Source: Pseudomonas sp. TH31 (GTDB lineage Bacteria; Pseudomonadota; Gammaproteobacteria; Pseudomonadales; Pseudomonadaceae). From it: DNA of 64,000 nucleotides. The notes beneath the pieces are model-generated. The model was not told where the DNA came from, did not search any database, and saw nothing but the letters and a program-made list of their open reading frames with translations. Where the stretch lies: assembly GCF_016650815.1 (NCBI RefSeq), contig NZ_JAEKEZ010000033.1:186001-250000 (forward strand), read 5' to 3'. The translations under genes were made by a program, and so were the position numbers. Positions 12,810-21,800 of the stretch are shown piece after piece (the first letter of the stretch is position 1; each line of letters starts with the position of its first letter).

Positions 12810-12840
12810 TCGACCTTTGCAGATCAGCAAGTGTCCCACC

Positions 12841-12930
12841 TGTAGGTGCAAAGCTTGCTCGCGATGGCGGTCTGACAGTCATGTTGATGTTGAATCTGCC
12901 ACCGTCATCGCGAGCAAGCTTTGCTCCTAC
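12841..12930. repeat. REPIN, variant with GCAAAGCTTGCTCGCGATG arms
   Basis: Imperfect inverted pair: TGTAGGTGCAAAGCTTGCTC from 12841 and CGAGCAAGCTTTGCTCCTAC ending at 12930. It lies between cti and the acyltransferase. The open frame upstream of the acyltransferase start passes through it, which argues for the later start at 12967. Confidence 0.8.
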
Positions 12931-12966
12931 CGGGGATATGAGGTGATTTGGACGGGAGGGCGGTCG

Positions 12967-14001
12967 ATGTTGATTTCAGTACAAGCCCTGCGCGCCATCG
13001 CAGCCTGGGCAGTGGTCTGCCACCATTTCATGCAGATTTTCTTTAACTTCCAGGCGCGCGGACCGGTGGGGCAGGCGTTTATCGACAAGGGCGCCGTGGG
13101 CGTCGACATCTTCTTCGTCATCAGCGGTCTGGTGATCTTCCTGTCCACCCAGGGCAAATCGCTGCCGCCGGCGCAGTTTCTGTTGCATCGGCTGTGCCGC
13201 ATCGTCCCGGCGTATTGGCTGTACACGGTACTGATGGCGCTGGTGGTGGTGTTCGCACAACCGCTGTTGCCGGATCAGACGGTCGACTGGTCGCACTTCC
13301 TGCTGTCGCTGCTGTTCATTCCTGGGCAAAACCCCGGCGGCTATGGGATTTATCCGACGCTTAATGTCGGCTGGACGCTGAACTACGAAATGCTGTTTTA
13401 CCTGCTGTTTGCCTGGGCGCTGCTGTTTCGCTTGCAGGTCAGGTTGCTGATCGTCGCAGCGCTGCTGTTTACGGTGTGCCAGGCCTGGACCGGTTATGGC
13501 TGGGTTAGCCAGTTCTATCGATCCGGCATCGTTTATGAGTTTTTGCTGGGGATTGCCATCGGCATGATCTACCGCCGGGGCTGGATCAAACCGGGGTTAT
13601 CACTGCCGCTGCTGGGGATTGGTGGCGCGTTATTGGCCATTTACCACTGGGCACCGGAGCCTCGATTCCTGGCCTGGGGCTTGCCGAGCGCCCTGTTGGT
13701 GATTGCGTGCATCTCGCTGGAGCGTTACTTCGAGAACAACCGGGTATTGGCGTTACTTGGCAATTGTTCTTATTCGGTCTACCTGATGCACGTGCTGGTG
13801 CTGTCAGCCGGCGGATTTATCGCACAACGCTACGGCGTAAATCCTTACATCACGTTTGCCATTTGCGCGGCCACCATCGGCGTGGCTTCCTGGGTAAGTT
13901 ACGAATGGGTGGAAAAACGCAGCTATCGGTGGCTTAAAGCCTGGATTGACGGCGAAACAGTTGCGCAGGCGGTGCCGGCTCTTTCCCGACAAAAATACTA
14001 G
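12967..14001 (+). CDS. Acyltransferase 3 family membrane protein
   Basis: Integral membrane O-acyltransferase of 344 residues. The start is MLISVQALRAIAAWAVVCHHF, behind GGGAGGG. The N-terminal RAIAAWAVVCHHF motif with its conserved His, the GAVGVDIFFVISGLVI block, and about ten hydrophobic helices (through YSVYLMHVLVLSAGGF near the end) define the family. Members acetylate exopolysaccharide, O-antigen or similar glycans; the substrate cannot be told here because no polysaccharide genes are adjacent. nfuA follows after 57 bases on the same strand. Confidence 0.9.
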   Translation: MLISVQALRAIAAWAVVCHHFMQIFFNFQARGPVGQAFIDKGAVGVDIFFVISGLVIFLSTQGKSLPPAQFLLHRLCRIVPAYWLYTVLMALVVVFAQPLLPDQTVDWSHFLLSLLFIPGQNPGGYGIYPTLNVGWTLNYEMLFYLLFAWALLFRLQVRLLIVAALLFTVCQAWTGYGWVSQFYRSGIVYEFLLGIAIGMIYRRGWIKPGLSLPLLGIGGALLAIYHWAPEPRFLAWGLPSALLVIACISLERYFENNRVLALLGNCSYSVYLMHVLVLSAGGFIAQRYGVNPYITFAICAATIGVASWVSYEWVEKRSYRWLKAWIDGETVAQAVPALSRQKY

Positions 14002-14058
14002 GACTTTGTGCCGCGCGATGATTGGCGTAAACTGCGCCCAAGCCTGCGAGGAGTTTCC

Positions 14059-14643
14059 ATGACCGCTATTACCATCACTGACGCCGCCCACGATTATCTG
14101 GCTGATCTGCTCTCCAAGCAGAACACCCCAGGCATCGGCATCCGCGTCTTTATCACCCAGCCTGGCACCCAGTACGCCGAAACCTGCATTGCTTATTGCA
14201 AGCCGGGCGAAGAAAAACCTGAAGACACCGCGCTGGGGCTCAAAAGCTTCACCGCGTACATCGACTCATTCAGCGAAGCCTTCCTGGACGATGCGGTAGT
14301 CGACTACGCCACCGACCGTATGGGCGGGCAACTGACCATCAAGGCGCCAAACGCCAAAGTCCCGATGGTCAACGCCGACAGCCCGGTCAACGAGCGCATC
14401 AACTACTACCTGCAAACCGAGATCAACCCGGGGCTCGCGAGCCACGGCGGTCAGGTCAGCCTGATCGATGTGGTCGAGGACGGCATTGCCGTGCTGAAGT
14501 TCGGCGGCGGTTGCCAGGGCTGCGGCCAGGCCGACGTCACCTTGCGCGAAGGCATCGAGCGCACCTTGCTCGAACGCGTTCCCGAGCTCAAGGGTGTACG
14601 CGACGTGACTGACCACACGCAGAAAGAAAACGCCTACTACTAA
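14059..14643 (+). CDS. nfuA: Fe-S cluster carrier NfuA
   Basis: Delivers 4Fe-4S clusters to apo-enzymes, particularly under oxidative stress or iron limitation. The protein has 194 residues, starting MTAITITDAAHDYLADLL behind GAGGAG. The N-terminal part is a degenerate A-type (IscA-like) domain. The C-terminal Nfu domain carries the cluster-binding pair Cys152 and Cys155 in GGGCQGCGQADVT. The length and layout match the E. coli protein. It ends at a clear terminator. Confidence 0.95.
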   Translation: MTAITITDAAHDYLADLLSKQNTPGIGIRVFITQPGTQYAETCIAYCKPGEEKPEDTALGLKSFTAYIDSFSEAFLDDAVVDYATDRMGGQLTIKAPNAKVPMVNADSPVNERINYYLQTEINPGLASHGGQVSLIDVVEDGIAVLKFGGGCQGCGQADVTLREGIERTLLERVPELKGVRDVTDHTQKENAYY

Positions 14644-14663
14644 GGTGTTCGTCTGCTGAAAGT

Positions 14664-14694
14664 AAAAAACGGCACCCGTGAGTGCCGTTTTTTT
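14664..14694 (+). terminator. Rho-independent terminator of nfuA
   Basis: Stem ACGGCAC / GTGCCGT (14669-14675 with 14682-14688) followed by a run of seven T. The preceding A run would also make it work on the minus strand. Confidence 0.88.
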
Positions 14695-14705
14695 ATGCGT
14701 GAAGC

Positions 14706-14781
14706 AAAAGATCGCAGCCTGCGGCAGCTCCTACAGGGGCACGTATTTCTCTGTAGGAGCTGCCGAAGGCTGCGATCTTTT
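14706..14781. repeat. Inverted repeat of the GATCGCAGCCT-CGGCAGCT family
   Basis: AAAAGATCGCAGCCTGCGGC from 14706 and its near reverse complement ending at 14781 enclose about 20 bases. It sits between the convergent nfuA and cobM genes. The same family recurs at 24508, 26276, 32654, 34853, 38781, 42024 and 46298. Confidence 0.88.
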
Positions 14782-14785
14782 GATC

Positions 14786-15532
14786 TTAGGGCCTATAAAG
14801 ATGCGCATGCCCCGCGCGATACAGCGACGACTCACTAAAGTGATCGCTCCCCAGCACCCGACCCACCAGAATCAACGCCGTACGCCGAAACCCCTTGGCC
14901 TCAACCTTCGCGGCAATGTCCTCAAGCGTCCCCACCACCCAATCCTGGTCCGGCCAGGTCGCGCGGTGAATCACCGCAATCGGGCAGTCTGCGCCGTAGT
15001 GCGGCAGCAATTGGGCGAGGATCTTCTCCAGATGATTGACCCCCAAATGAATCGCCATGGTCGCCCCGTGTTGCGCCAGGCTACCCAGCTCTTCTCCGGC
15101 CGGCATCGCGGTTTTGTCCGCGTAGCGGGTCAGAATCACGCTTTGTGAGATGTCCGGTAAGGTCAACTCAGCTCCCAGCAGTGCTGCGCAGGCGGCGATA
15201 GCCGTGACACCAGGAATGATTTCAAACGCAATACCGAGTTCGCGAAGATAACGAATCTGCTCGCCAATCGCGCCATACAGGCTCGGGTCGCCAGAGTGCA
15301 CGCGGGCCACATCCTGCCCTTTGGCGTGAGCACTTTTGATCAGTTCAATGATCTGTTCCAGGTGCAACTCGGCGCTGTTGACCACCGTTTGTGCCTGGTG
15401 CCCTTCCAGCACGGCAGCCGGCACCAGGGAGCCGGCGTAGATGATTACCGGGCAGCTGCGAATCAGCCGCTGGCCTTTGACGGTGATCAGTTCCGGGTCG
15501 CCGGGGCCTGCGCCAATGAAGTAGACGGTCAT
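14786..15532 (-). CDS. cobM: Precorrin-4 C(11)-methyltransferase CobM
   Basis: SAM-dependent methylation at C11 of the corrin ring in aerobic cobalamin synthesis. The protein has 248 residues, starting MTVYFIGAGPGDPELITVKG behind AGGA. The GAGPGDPELIT N-terminus, the VHSGDPSLYGAI loop and the PGVTAIAACAA motif are hallmarks of the tetrapyrrole methylase family; the SLYGAI variant and length fit CobM/CbiF. It is the last gene of the leftward B12 unit cbtB-cbtA-cobE-cobM, 84 bases after cobE. Confidence 0.93.
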   Translation of the reverse strand: MTVYFIGAGPGDPELITVKGQRLIRSCPVIIYAGSLVPAAVLEGHQAQTVVNSAELHLEQIIELIKSAHAKGQDVARVHSGDPSLYGAIGEQIRYLRELGIAFEIIPGVTAIAACAALLGAELTLPDISQSVILTRYADKTAMPAGEELGSLAQHGATMAIHLGVNHLEKILAQLLPHYGADCPIAVIHRATWPDQDWVVGTLEDIAAKVEAKGFRRTALILVGRVLGSDHFSESSLYRAGHAHLYRP

Positions 15533-15615
15533 CTTCGGTTCCTGTGAGAAAAAGGGCCTGGGCAAGGCTTCAGATGAAGATTGCTCATGATCGAAGGCGG
15601 TGATTATCGGGGGTT

Positions 15616-16029
15616 TTACGCAGCACTGGCCAATGCGAGGGTGGCCTGCGCGTATTTTTGCCTGGAAATCAGCAGTTTCGCCGGTGCCTGGGCCAGGTGT
15701 TCGGCCAGTGCCAGGGCGGCACTTTCCGCGACGCCGTAACAGCCGGTGCGTTCGAAAGCGATCTGCGAATGGTGGCTGAGTTGCGGCTGATAACCGGCCA
15801 ATTGTTCGCTGCTGAAGTACATCACTTCCAGCCCAAGCTGCGCGGCCAATTCGATCAGGCCAGGTTCATCACGTTTCAAGTCGATGCTGGCCAGGGCCTT
15901 GACCTGTCGAAGTTCGATTTGATGCGCCTGTAACGCCTGATCAAGCAGCGCCCGCAACGTGCTGGCGGGGCAGCCGCGCTGGCAGCCCAGGCCGACCACT
16001 AAAGTCGGCGCTGTGCTGGTGTCGGTCAT
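15616..16029 (-). CDS. cobE: Cobalamin biosynthesis protein CobE / CbiG C-terminal domain
   Basis: Small protein of 137 residues starting MTDTSTAPTLVVGLGCQRG. It matches the CobE/CbiG C-terminal family, with the VVGLGCQRGCPASTLRALLDQAL start and the alternating alpha/beta core (VKALASIDLKRDEPGLIELA). The ATG overlaps the cbtA stop by four bases (ATGA), so translation is probably coupled. CbiG opens the ring lactone in the anaerobic route; the role of stand-alone CobE in the aerobic route is not settled. Confidence 0.87.
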   Translation of the reverse strand: MTDTSTAPTLVVGLGCQRGCPASTLRALLDQALQAHQIELRQVKALASIDLKRDEPGLIELAAQLGLEVMYFSSEQLAGYQPQLSHHSQIAFERTGCYGVAESAALALAEHLAQAPAKLLISRQKYAQATLALASAA

Positions 16030-16733
16030 GCGTGGTATTGGCCATCGCTTTTGCGGCGGAACAACCAGGCGCTGATCAGGCCCAGGGCCAGCCAGAACAC
16101 CACGTTGGTCAACTGCGAAGCGATTTTGAACTGAGATTCCAGGGCTTGCGGGGCCAACATCGAGTGGACTTCCGGTTGTGGCGCGCCAATTACGTGCGGA
16201 ACCGCCAGAATCGCCACGCCCAGGACCTTCATCAGCCAGTGACGGCTGAACACGATCAGCGCGATGCCGACAGCGGTAGACGCCGCAGTGCCGATCCACC
16301 AGACCTGCCGTTGCGCCAGATCGGCGGCGGCAGTGCCTGGCAGTTCCGGCGGTAGACCGAGGGTCGGCGCCAGTACAAAGGTTGCGTAACCGGCCAGACC
16401 CCAGAGTAGGCCCTGAGCGGTTTTAGTCGGCGCGCGCAAGGTGTAGAGACCGGCGAGCATCAGCGCAAAGCCGACCGCGACCACCAGGTTGCCGCCTGTG
16501 GTAGACAGCACGCGCTGCCAGCCGTCTTCCGGTTCCCAGGCTTCGGCATCGTGGGTGTGAGCGGCCATGGCGCCTTCGGTGTGCTCGTGAGCTACAGCGG
16601 CGGCGGGTTCGGATTTTTCGTAGGTTTCCGCCTGAAGAATCAGCGGGGCAACCCAGAAGCTTTGCAGCAGGGTCAGCAGCAAGGCGGCCAGCAGCCCGGT
16701 GAAACCTGCGGTTTGAGCAATACGCTTGATCAT
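16026..16733 (-). CDS. cbtA: Cobalt transporter subunit CbtA
   Basis: Predicted five-helix membrane protein of 235 residues (start MIKRIAQTAGFTGLLAALLL), the large subunit of the CbtAB cobalt uptake system that accompanies B12 riboswitches. Helices are visible at the N-terminus, at about 80-100, 105-125, 145-165 and near the C-terminus (FWLALGLISAWLF). A periplasmic-side histidine/acid-rich loop (AAVAHEHTEGAMAAHTHDAE) is a likely metal-gathering site. It starts 11 bases after cbtB and overlaps cobE downstream. Confidence 0.9.
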   Translation of the reverse strand: MIKRIAQTAGFTGLLAALLLTLLQSFWVAPLILQAETYEKSEPAAAVAHEHTEGAMAAHTHDAEAWEPEDGWQRVLSTTGGNLVVAVGFALMLAGLYTLRAPTKTAQGLLWGLAGYATFVLAPTLGLPPELPGTAAADLAQRQVWWIGTAASTAVGIALIVFSRHWLMKVLGVAILAVPHVIGAPQPEVHSMLAPQALESQFKIASQLTNVVFWLALGLISAWLFRRKSDGQYHA

Positions 16734-16744
16734 GTCAGCAGGTC

Positions 16745-16939
16745 TCAATGGCACGGGAATGCGGAGCTGTGATGGGTATCGTGAGCGGCGTTGTGCACCG
16801 CTTCGATGTGCGAGAAACCGGCGAAATACACCAGGCACGCACCGAGGATCGACGCGCAAACGGCGGCGGTCAGGCGTTGGCTCAGGGTTGTGGTGGTGCT
16901 TGCAGTGCTGCTGTGGTCGGTGCTGCTGATGATCGACAT
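16745..16939 (-). CDS. cbtB: Cobalt transporter subunit CbtB
   Basis: Small one-helix protein of 64 residues (start MSIISSTDHSSTAS). It has a membrane segment (LTAAVCASILGACLVYFAGF) and the typical C-terminal metal-binding tail HNAAHDTHHSSAFPCH. It is the first gene behind the minus-strand cobalamin riboswitch, so cobalt uptake is repressed when B12 is plentiful. Confidence 0.9.
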   Translation of the reverse strand: MSIISSTDHSSTASTTTTLSQRLTAAVCASILGACLVYFAGFSHIEAVHNAAHDTHHSSAFPCH

Positions 16940-17070
16940 GGCGCATCCCTCTGGTCTGTCAGCGGGTGAATAGAGCGCATGCAAACCCCTGCGAGCGTGT
17001 GCGCAGAGGCTTAAACAGCGCCCGCCCACCGCGGGTTTGTTATTCAGTGATCGTACTGATCACTTTGTGT

Positions 17071-17272
17071 TGCGGGCCGGTCTCCGGGCTCGCGAGGGGT
17101 CAAGGCTTGTGCCCGAACCTGCAAGAATCGCCTTCCCATGCCGAACTGCTGGCACAGTGGATCTGATTCTTCGCTCGCTTACCGTTGCGGGGGCAGCACC
17201 GGACTGACATGGCTTTAGAGTAAAGCACATGATTCACCGGTTTCCCGTTTCACCCTGTGAAGGGCACCCGTA
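17071..17272 (-). ncRNA. Cobalamin riboswitch controlling cbtB-cbtA-cobE-cobM
   Basis: Read on the minus strand from 17272, the sequence has the riboswitch order: GGTGCCCTTCACAGGGTGAA opening arm, AACGGGAAACCGGTG, the conserved CTGCCCCCGCAACGGTAA core, CATGGGAAGGCG, and the closing GAGCCCGGAGACCGGCCC. The expression platform lies between 17070 and the cbtB start at 16939. It contains a palindromic AGTGATC-GTAC-GATCACT segment and a GC-rich stem (AAACCCGCGG...GGGCGGGC). Confidence 0.93.
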
Positions 17273-17349
17273 ACAAGGCGCACAGGAGACCATGGGCCGG
17301 GGAGTGGAGTCAATTGGCAAGGGTTCTCAACTCGGAATCGAGGTGCGCC

Positions 17350-17416
17350 CATCGCGGGCAAGCCTTGCTCCTACAAGAGCGCCGCCGCCCTGTAGGAGCA
17401 AGGCTTGCCCGCGATG
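17350..17416. repeat. REPIN between the two B12 riboswitches
   Basis: Perfect inverted arms CATCGCGGGCAAGCCTTGCT (from 17350) and its reverse complement ending at 17416, with a 15-base centre. It belongs to the GGGCAAGCCTTGCTCCTACA subfamily also seen at 22740, 40939, 48393 and 50831. Confidence 0.9.
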
Positions 17417-17469
17417 GCGTCTTTATGGTCGCCACAAGACATTGACCCGCCCCCACACCATGCGTAGCC

Positions 17470-17665
17470 TTGCGCTTTCGAGGTTCTTCGGCGTTTGCCG
17501 AAGCTAAGAAGGGAACGCGGTCGATGCCGCGGCTGCCCCCGCAACTGTGAACGGTGATGTTCGCTGCCACGCCACTGCAAACCCTGCCAAGGGTTCGCGG
17601 GAAGGCGCAGCGAATGCCAGGCCCGCAAGGCCGGCACACTGTCAGCCAGGAGACCTGCCTCGAAA
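17470..17665 (+). ncRNA. Cobalamin riboswitch controlling cobW-cobN-chlI
   Basis: The order of conserved blocks is GGTTCTTCGGCG, AAGGGAACGCGGT, the GCTGCCCCCGCAACTGTGAA core, CCACGCCACTGCA, GGGAAGGCGC and the terminal GTCAGCCAGGAGACCTGCC. It ends about 108 bases before cobW. It is head to head with the first riboswitch. Confidence 0.95.
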
Positions 17666-17772
17666 CGAATTCTCACTACAACCGGGCGGGGTGATCCGGT
17701 GGCGAAATCTTCCGCGCATCGATCGCCGCGGTCGTCGTCCCGTATGCCCGCCACCTTGCCAAAGGGCATCCG

Positions 17773-18846
17773 ATGAAAACACTGGCCAAACTCCCCGTCA
17801 CCATCGTTACCGGCTTCCTCGGCTCGGGCAAAACCACCTTGCTGCGGCACATGCTCGATAACGCTCAGGGTCGCCGCATCGCGGTGATCGTCAACGAGTT
17901 TGGCGAACTGGGCATCGACGGCGAAATCCTCAAGCAATGCTCCATCGGCTGCACCGAAGAAGAAGCCAGCGGCCGCGTCTACGAACTGGCCAACGGCTGC
18001 CTGTGCTGCACCGTCCAGGAAGAATTTTTCCCGGTGATGCGCGAATTGGTCGCCCGCCGCGGCGACCTCGACCACATCCTGATCGAAACCTCGGGTCTGG
18101 CCCTGCCAAAACCACTGGTGCAAGCTTTCCAGTGGCCGGAAATCCGCAGCGCCTGCACCGTTGACGCGGTTATCACCGTAGTCGACAGCCCGGCCGTGGC
18201 CGCTGGTACCTTCGCCGCGTTCCCGGACCAAGTGGACGCCCAGCGCAAACTTGACCCAAACCTGGACCACGAGTCGCCGCTGCACGAGCTGTTCGCCGAC
18301 CAACTGGCCAGCGCCGACCTGGTGATCCTCAACAAGGCCGACCTGATCAGCCCTGAAGACCTGGCCCGTGTGCGCCTGGAAGTCGCCGAAGAGTTGCCGC
18401 CGGCAGTAAAAGTCATCGAAGCCAGCAGCGGTCGCGTGCCTCTGGACGTGCTGATCGGCCTCGGCGCCGGTTCCGAAGAACACATCGACAGCCGTCACAG
18501 CCATCACGACCATCACCACGGTGAAGGCGATGACGACCATGATGATCATGACCACGATGCTTTCGACTCGATCTCCATCGAACTGCCGCAAGCCGACGAA
18601 AGCCTGCTGATGGACGCGCTGACCCAACTCGTCGTCAAGCACGGCATCCTGCGCGTAAAAGGCTTCGCCGCGATCCCGAACAAGCCGATGCGCTTGCTGA
18701 TCCAGGGCGTGGGCACGCGTTTCGACAAGCATTTCGACCGCCAGTGGGGCGCCGATGAGGCCCGCACCACCCGGCTGGTGCTGATCGGCCAGGAATTGGA
18801 CGCCGCGCAACTCGAAGCGCAATTGCGCGCCGCACTCAGCGTTTAA
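17773..18846 (+). CDS. cobW: CobW G3E-family GTPase, cobalt chaperone of B12 synthesis
   Basis: Metal-chaperone GTPase of 357 residues thought to supply Co(II) to the CobNST chelatase. The P-loop GFLGSGKTT is at residues 14-22 and the metal-binding CLCC at about 76-79. ETSGLALP follows, and the NKAD base-specificity motif occurs in LVILNKADLI. A strongly histidine/aspartate-rich stretch (HSHHDHHHGEGDDDHDDHDH, around residue 240) is a typical CobW metal-binding insert. The C-terminal domain follows. It is first in the rightward operon, and cobN starts three bases after its stop. Confidence 0.95.
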   Translation: MKTLAKLPVTIVTGFLGSGKTTLLRHMLDNAQGRRIAVIVNEFGELGIDGEILKQCSIGCTEEEASGRVYELANGCLCCTVQEEFFPVMRELVARRGDLDHILIETSGLALPKPLVQAFQWPEIRSACTVDAVITVVDSPAVAAGTFAAFPDQVDAQRKLDPNLDHESPLHELFADQLASADLVILNKADLISPEDLARVRLEVAEELPPAVKVIEASSGRVPLDVLIGLGAGSEEHIDSRHSHHDHHHGEGDDDHDDHDHDAFDSISIELPQADESLLMDALTQLVVKHGILRVKGFAAIPNKPMRLLIQGVGTRFDKHFDRQWGADEARTTRLVLIGQELDAAQLEAQLRAALSV

Positions 18847-18849
18847 GCC

Positions 18850-21800
18850 ATGCACCTGCTCAGGACCCAGCCCGGCGGTTTCGTGTCGGATGACAACATT
18901 GCCGACCTTGGACAAACCCCCGCCGAGCTGGTGATCCTGTGCAGCGGCGATTCCAGCCTGGCACTGCTCGCCGAAGCGGCGCAGCAGTTACCCGACGATT
19001 ACCCAAGCGTGCGCCTGGCCAACCCGATGCAGGTGCAGAATCACGCTTCGGTCGATTTGTACGTCGACGAAGTGCTGCGCCACGCCAAGCTGATTCTGAT
19101 TTCGCTGCACGGCGGCATCGGTTATTGGCGTTATGGCGTCGAGCGGCTGGTCGAGCTGTCCGAGCGTGGTGTGCAACTGATTCTGGTGCCCGGCGATGAC
19201 CGCCCGGACCCGGAACTTGGCGACTTGAGCACCGTCGTCGCGCAAGACCGCGATCGTCTGTGGCAGTTTCTGCGTCAGGGCGGCATGGCCAATGCCCTGG
19301 ATTTTTTCCGCTGTCTGGCCAATCGCTGGCTGGATCGCGATTACGCCTGGGCCGAGCCGCAAACGCTGGCGCGCACCGCGATCTATCACCCACACAAAAG
19401 CCCCGCTGAACTGAGCGATTGGCAAGCCGATTGGCAGGCCGACCAACCGGTGGCGGCGGTGTTGTTCTACCGCTCGCATTTGCAGGCGGCGAACACCGGT
19501 TTCATCGATATTTTCTGCCAGCGTTTGCAGGCGGCGGGGCTGAACCCGTTGCCGATAGCGTTGGCCAGTTTGAAAGAGCCCGGCTGCCTGGCGGTGGTCG
19601 AGGACTTGCTGGACGAAGTCGAAGCGGCGGTGATTCTGAACACCACCGGTTTCGCCCAATCCAGTCCCGAAGCACCGCACTTGCGGCCGTTTCGTCGCAA
19701 TATTCCAGTGATCCAGGCGATTTGCGCCCAGGACAACGAGCCCGGCTGGCGCGCCAGCGAGCAAGGCCTCGGCCCGCGCGACCTGGCGATGCACATCGTG
19801 CTGCCGGAACTGGACGGGCGGATCATCAGCCGGCCGATCAGCTTCAAGGACCTGGCCTGGCGCAGCGAGCGCAGTCAGTCCGATGTGGTCTGCTACCGGC
19901 CGCAACCGGAACGCATGGATTTCGTTGCCGAACTGGCGCGGCGCTGGATCGATCTGGCCCGGGTGCCCAATGGCGAAAAACGCATCGCCCTGATCCTCGC
20001 CAACTACCCGACGCGCGACGGTCGCATCGGCAACGGCGTCGGCCTCGATACGCCGGCGGCGGCGCTGAATATCCTCCGCGCACTCTATAAAGAAGGTTAC
20101 CCGCTGCCGGCCGAGTTACCGGACAGCGGCACCGCGTTGATCCAGCAATTGCTCGGCGGTGTCAGCAATGACCTCGACACCCTCGACCAACGCCCGTGCA
20201 TGCAAAGCCTGGCGCTGGACGACTATTTTTTGATGTTCGACGCACTGCCCGAAGCCAATCGCCAAGCCGTCCTGGAGCGTTGGGGCGTGCCGGAAAACGA
20301 TCCGATGTTCCGTGGCGGGCGGATGATGATTGCGGGGCTGCGCTTGGGCCTGACCTTTGTCGGCATTCAACCGGCCCGGGGTTATCAGGTTGACCCGAGC
20401 GCGGTCTATCACGATCCGGACCTGGTGCCGCCCCATGGCTACCTGGCGTTCTACTTCTGGCTGCGCAACACCTACGGCGCCCACGGCGTGATTCATGTCG
20501 GCAAGCACGGCAACCTCGAATGGTTGCCGGGCAAGGGCGTCGGGCTCTCGGAAAGCTGCTGGCCGGATGCGCTACTCGGGCCGCTGCCGAACATCTATCC
20601 ATTTATCGTCAACGACCCGGCGAGGGCGCCCAGGCCAAGCGTCGTACGCAAGCGGTGATCATCGATCACCTGATGCCGCCGTTGACCCGCGCTGAAACCT
20701 ACGGCCCGCTGCGTAACCTGGAACTGTTGGCGGACGAGTATTACGAAGCGCAGTTGCTCGACCCACGTCGCGCCCGGAGTTGCAGCGCGACATCCTGCAA
20801 CTGGTGCGCGACACTCACATCGACCGCGAACTGCAACTGGACGAAAAACTTGATAGCGACGCTGATGCGGCGATCTGGCTGCCGCGTCTGGATACCTACC
20901 TGTGTGATTTGAAGGAATCCCAGATCCGCGATGGCCTGCACATCTTTGGTGAGTCGCCGACCGGGCGGTTGCGCATTGATACCTTGCTGGCGCTGCTGCG
21001 GATTCCACGTGGCGATGGGCGTGGCGCGCAGTCGAGTCTGCTGCGGGCGTTGGCCAAGGCGTTCACGCCAGGCTTTGATCCGCTGGATTGCTCTTTGGCC
21101 GATCCGTGGACCGGACCAAGACCGGCTGAACTGCAACTGCTAAGCGATGAAGCCTGGCGCACGGCGGGTGATACCCGCGAACGTCTGGAATTGTTTGCCG
21201 CGCAACTGATCTTGCAGACCTTAACCCAGCCTCAAGCCGAGCCTGGCCTCTGTGGGAGCGAGCCTGCTCGCGAAGCGGTTGACCATCCAATATTGATGTC
21301 GATTGACCCACCGCTATCGCGAGCAAGCTCGCTCCCACAGGAGGCAAACTGGTCTGACGTGAAAGCAATCATCGACAACCTCTGTGAGGTGGTTGCTCCA
21401 AGACTGGACGCCTGCGGCCCGGCAGAAATGCGCGGTTTGCTCGACGCCCTCAGCGGTCGTTTCGTCCCCGCCGGGCCGAGCGGTGCACCGAGTCGCGGGC
21501 GGCTGGACGTGCTGCCCACCGGGCGCAATTTCTATTCGGTGGACGTGCGCAACCTGCCGACCACCACGGCGTGGCGCATCGGCTTCCAGTCGGCCAACCT
21601 GATTCTAGAACGGCACCTGCAGGACCACGGCGATCACCTGCGTCAGCTCGGCCTGTCGGTCTGGGGCACGGCGACGATGCGCACCGGCGGCGACGACATC
21701 GCCCAGGCTATGGCGCTGATGGGTGTGCGACCGGTCTGGGCGACGGGCAGTCAGCGGGTCGACGATTTTGAAATCCTGCCGCTGAGTTTGCTGGACCGTC

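Noticed and set aside
11349..12851. 500-codon minus-strand frame opposite cti
   Set aside because: Low-complexity shadow of cti with no motif. cti has the haem site and a signal peptide.
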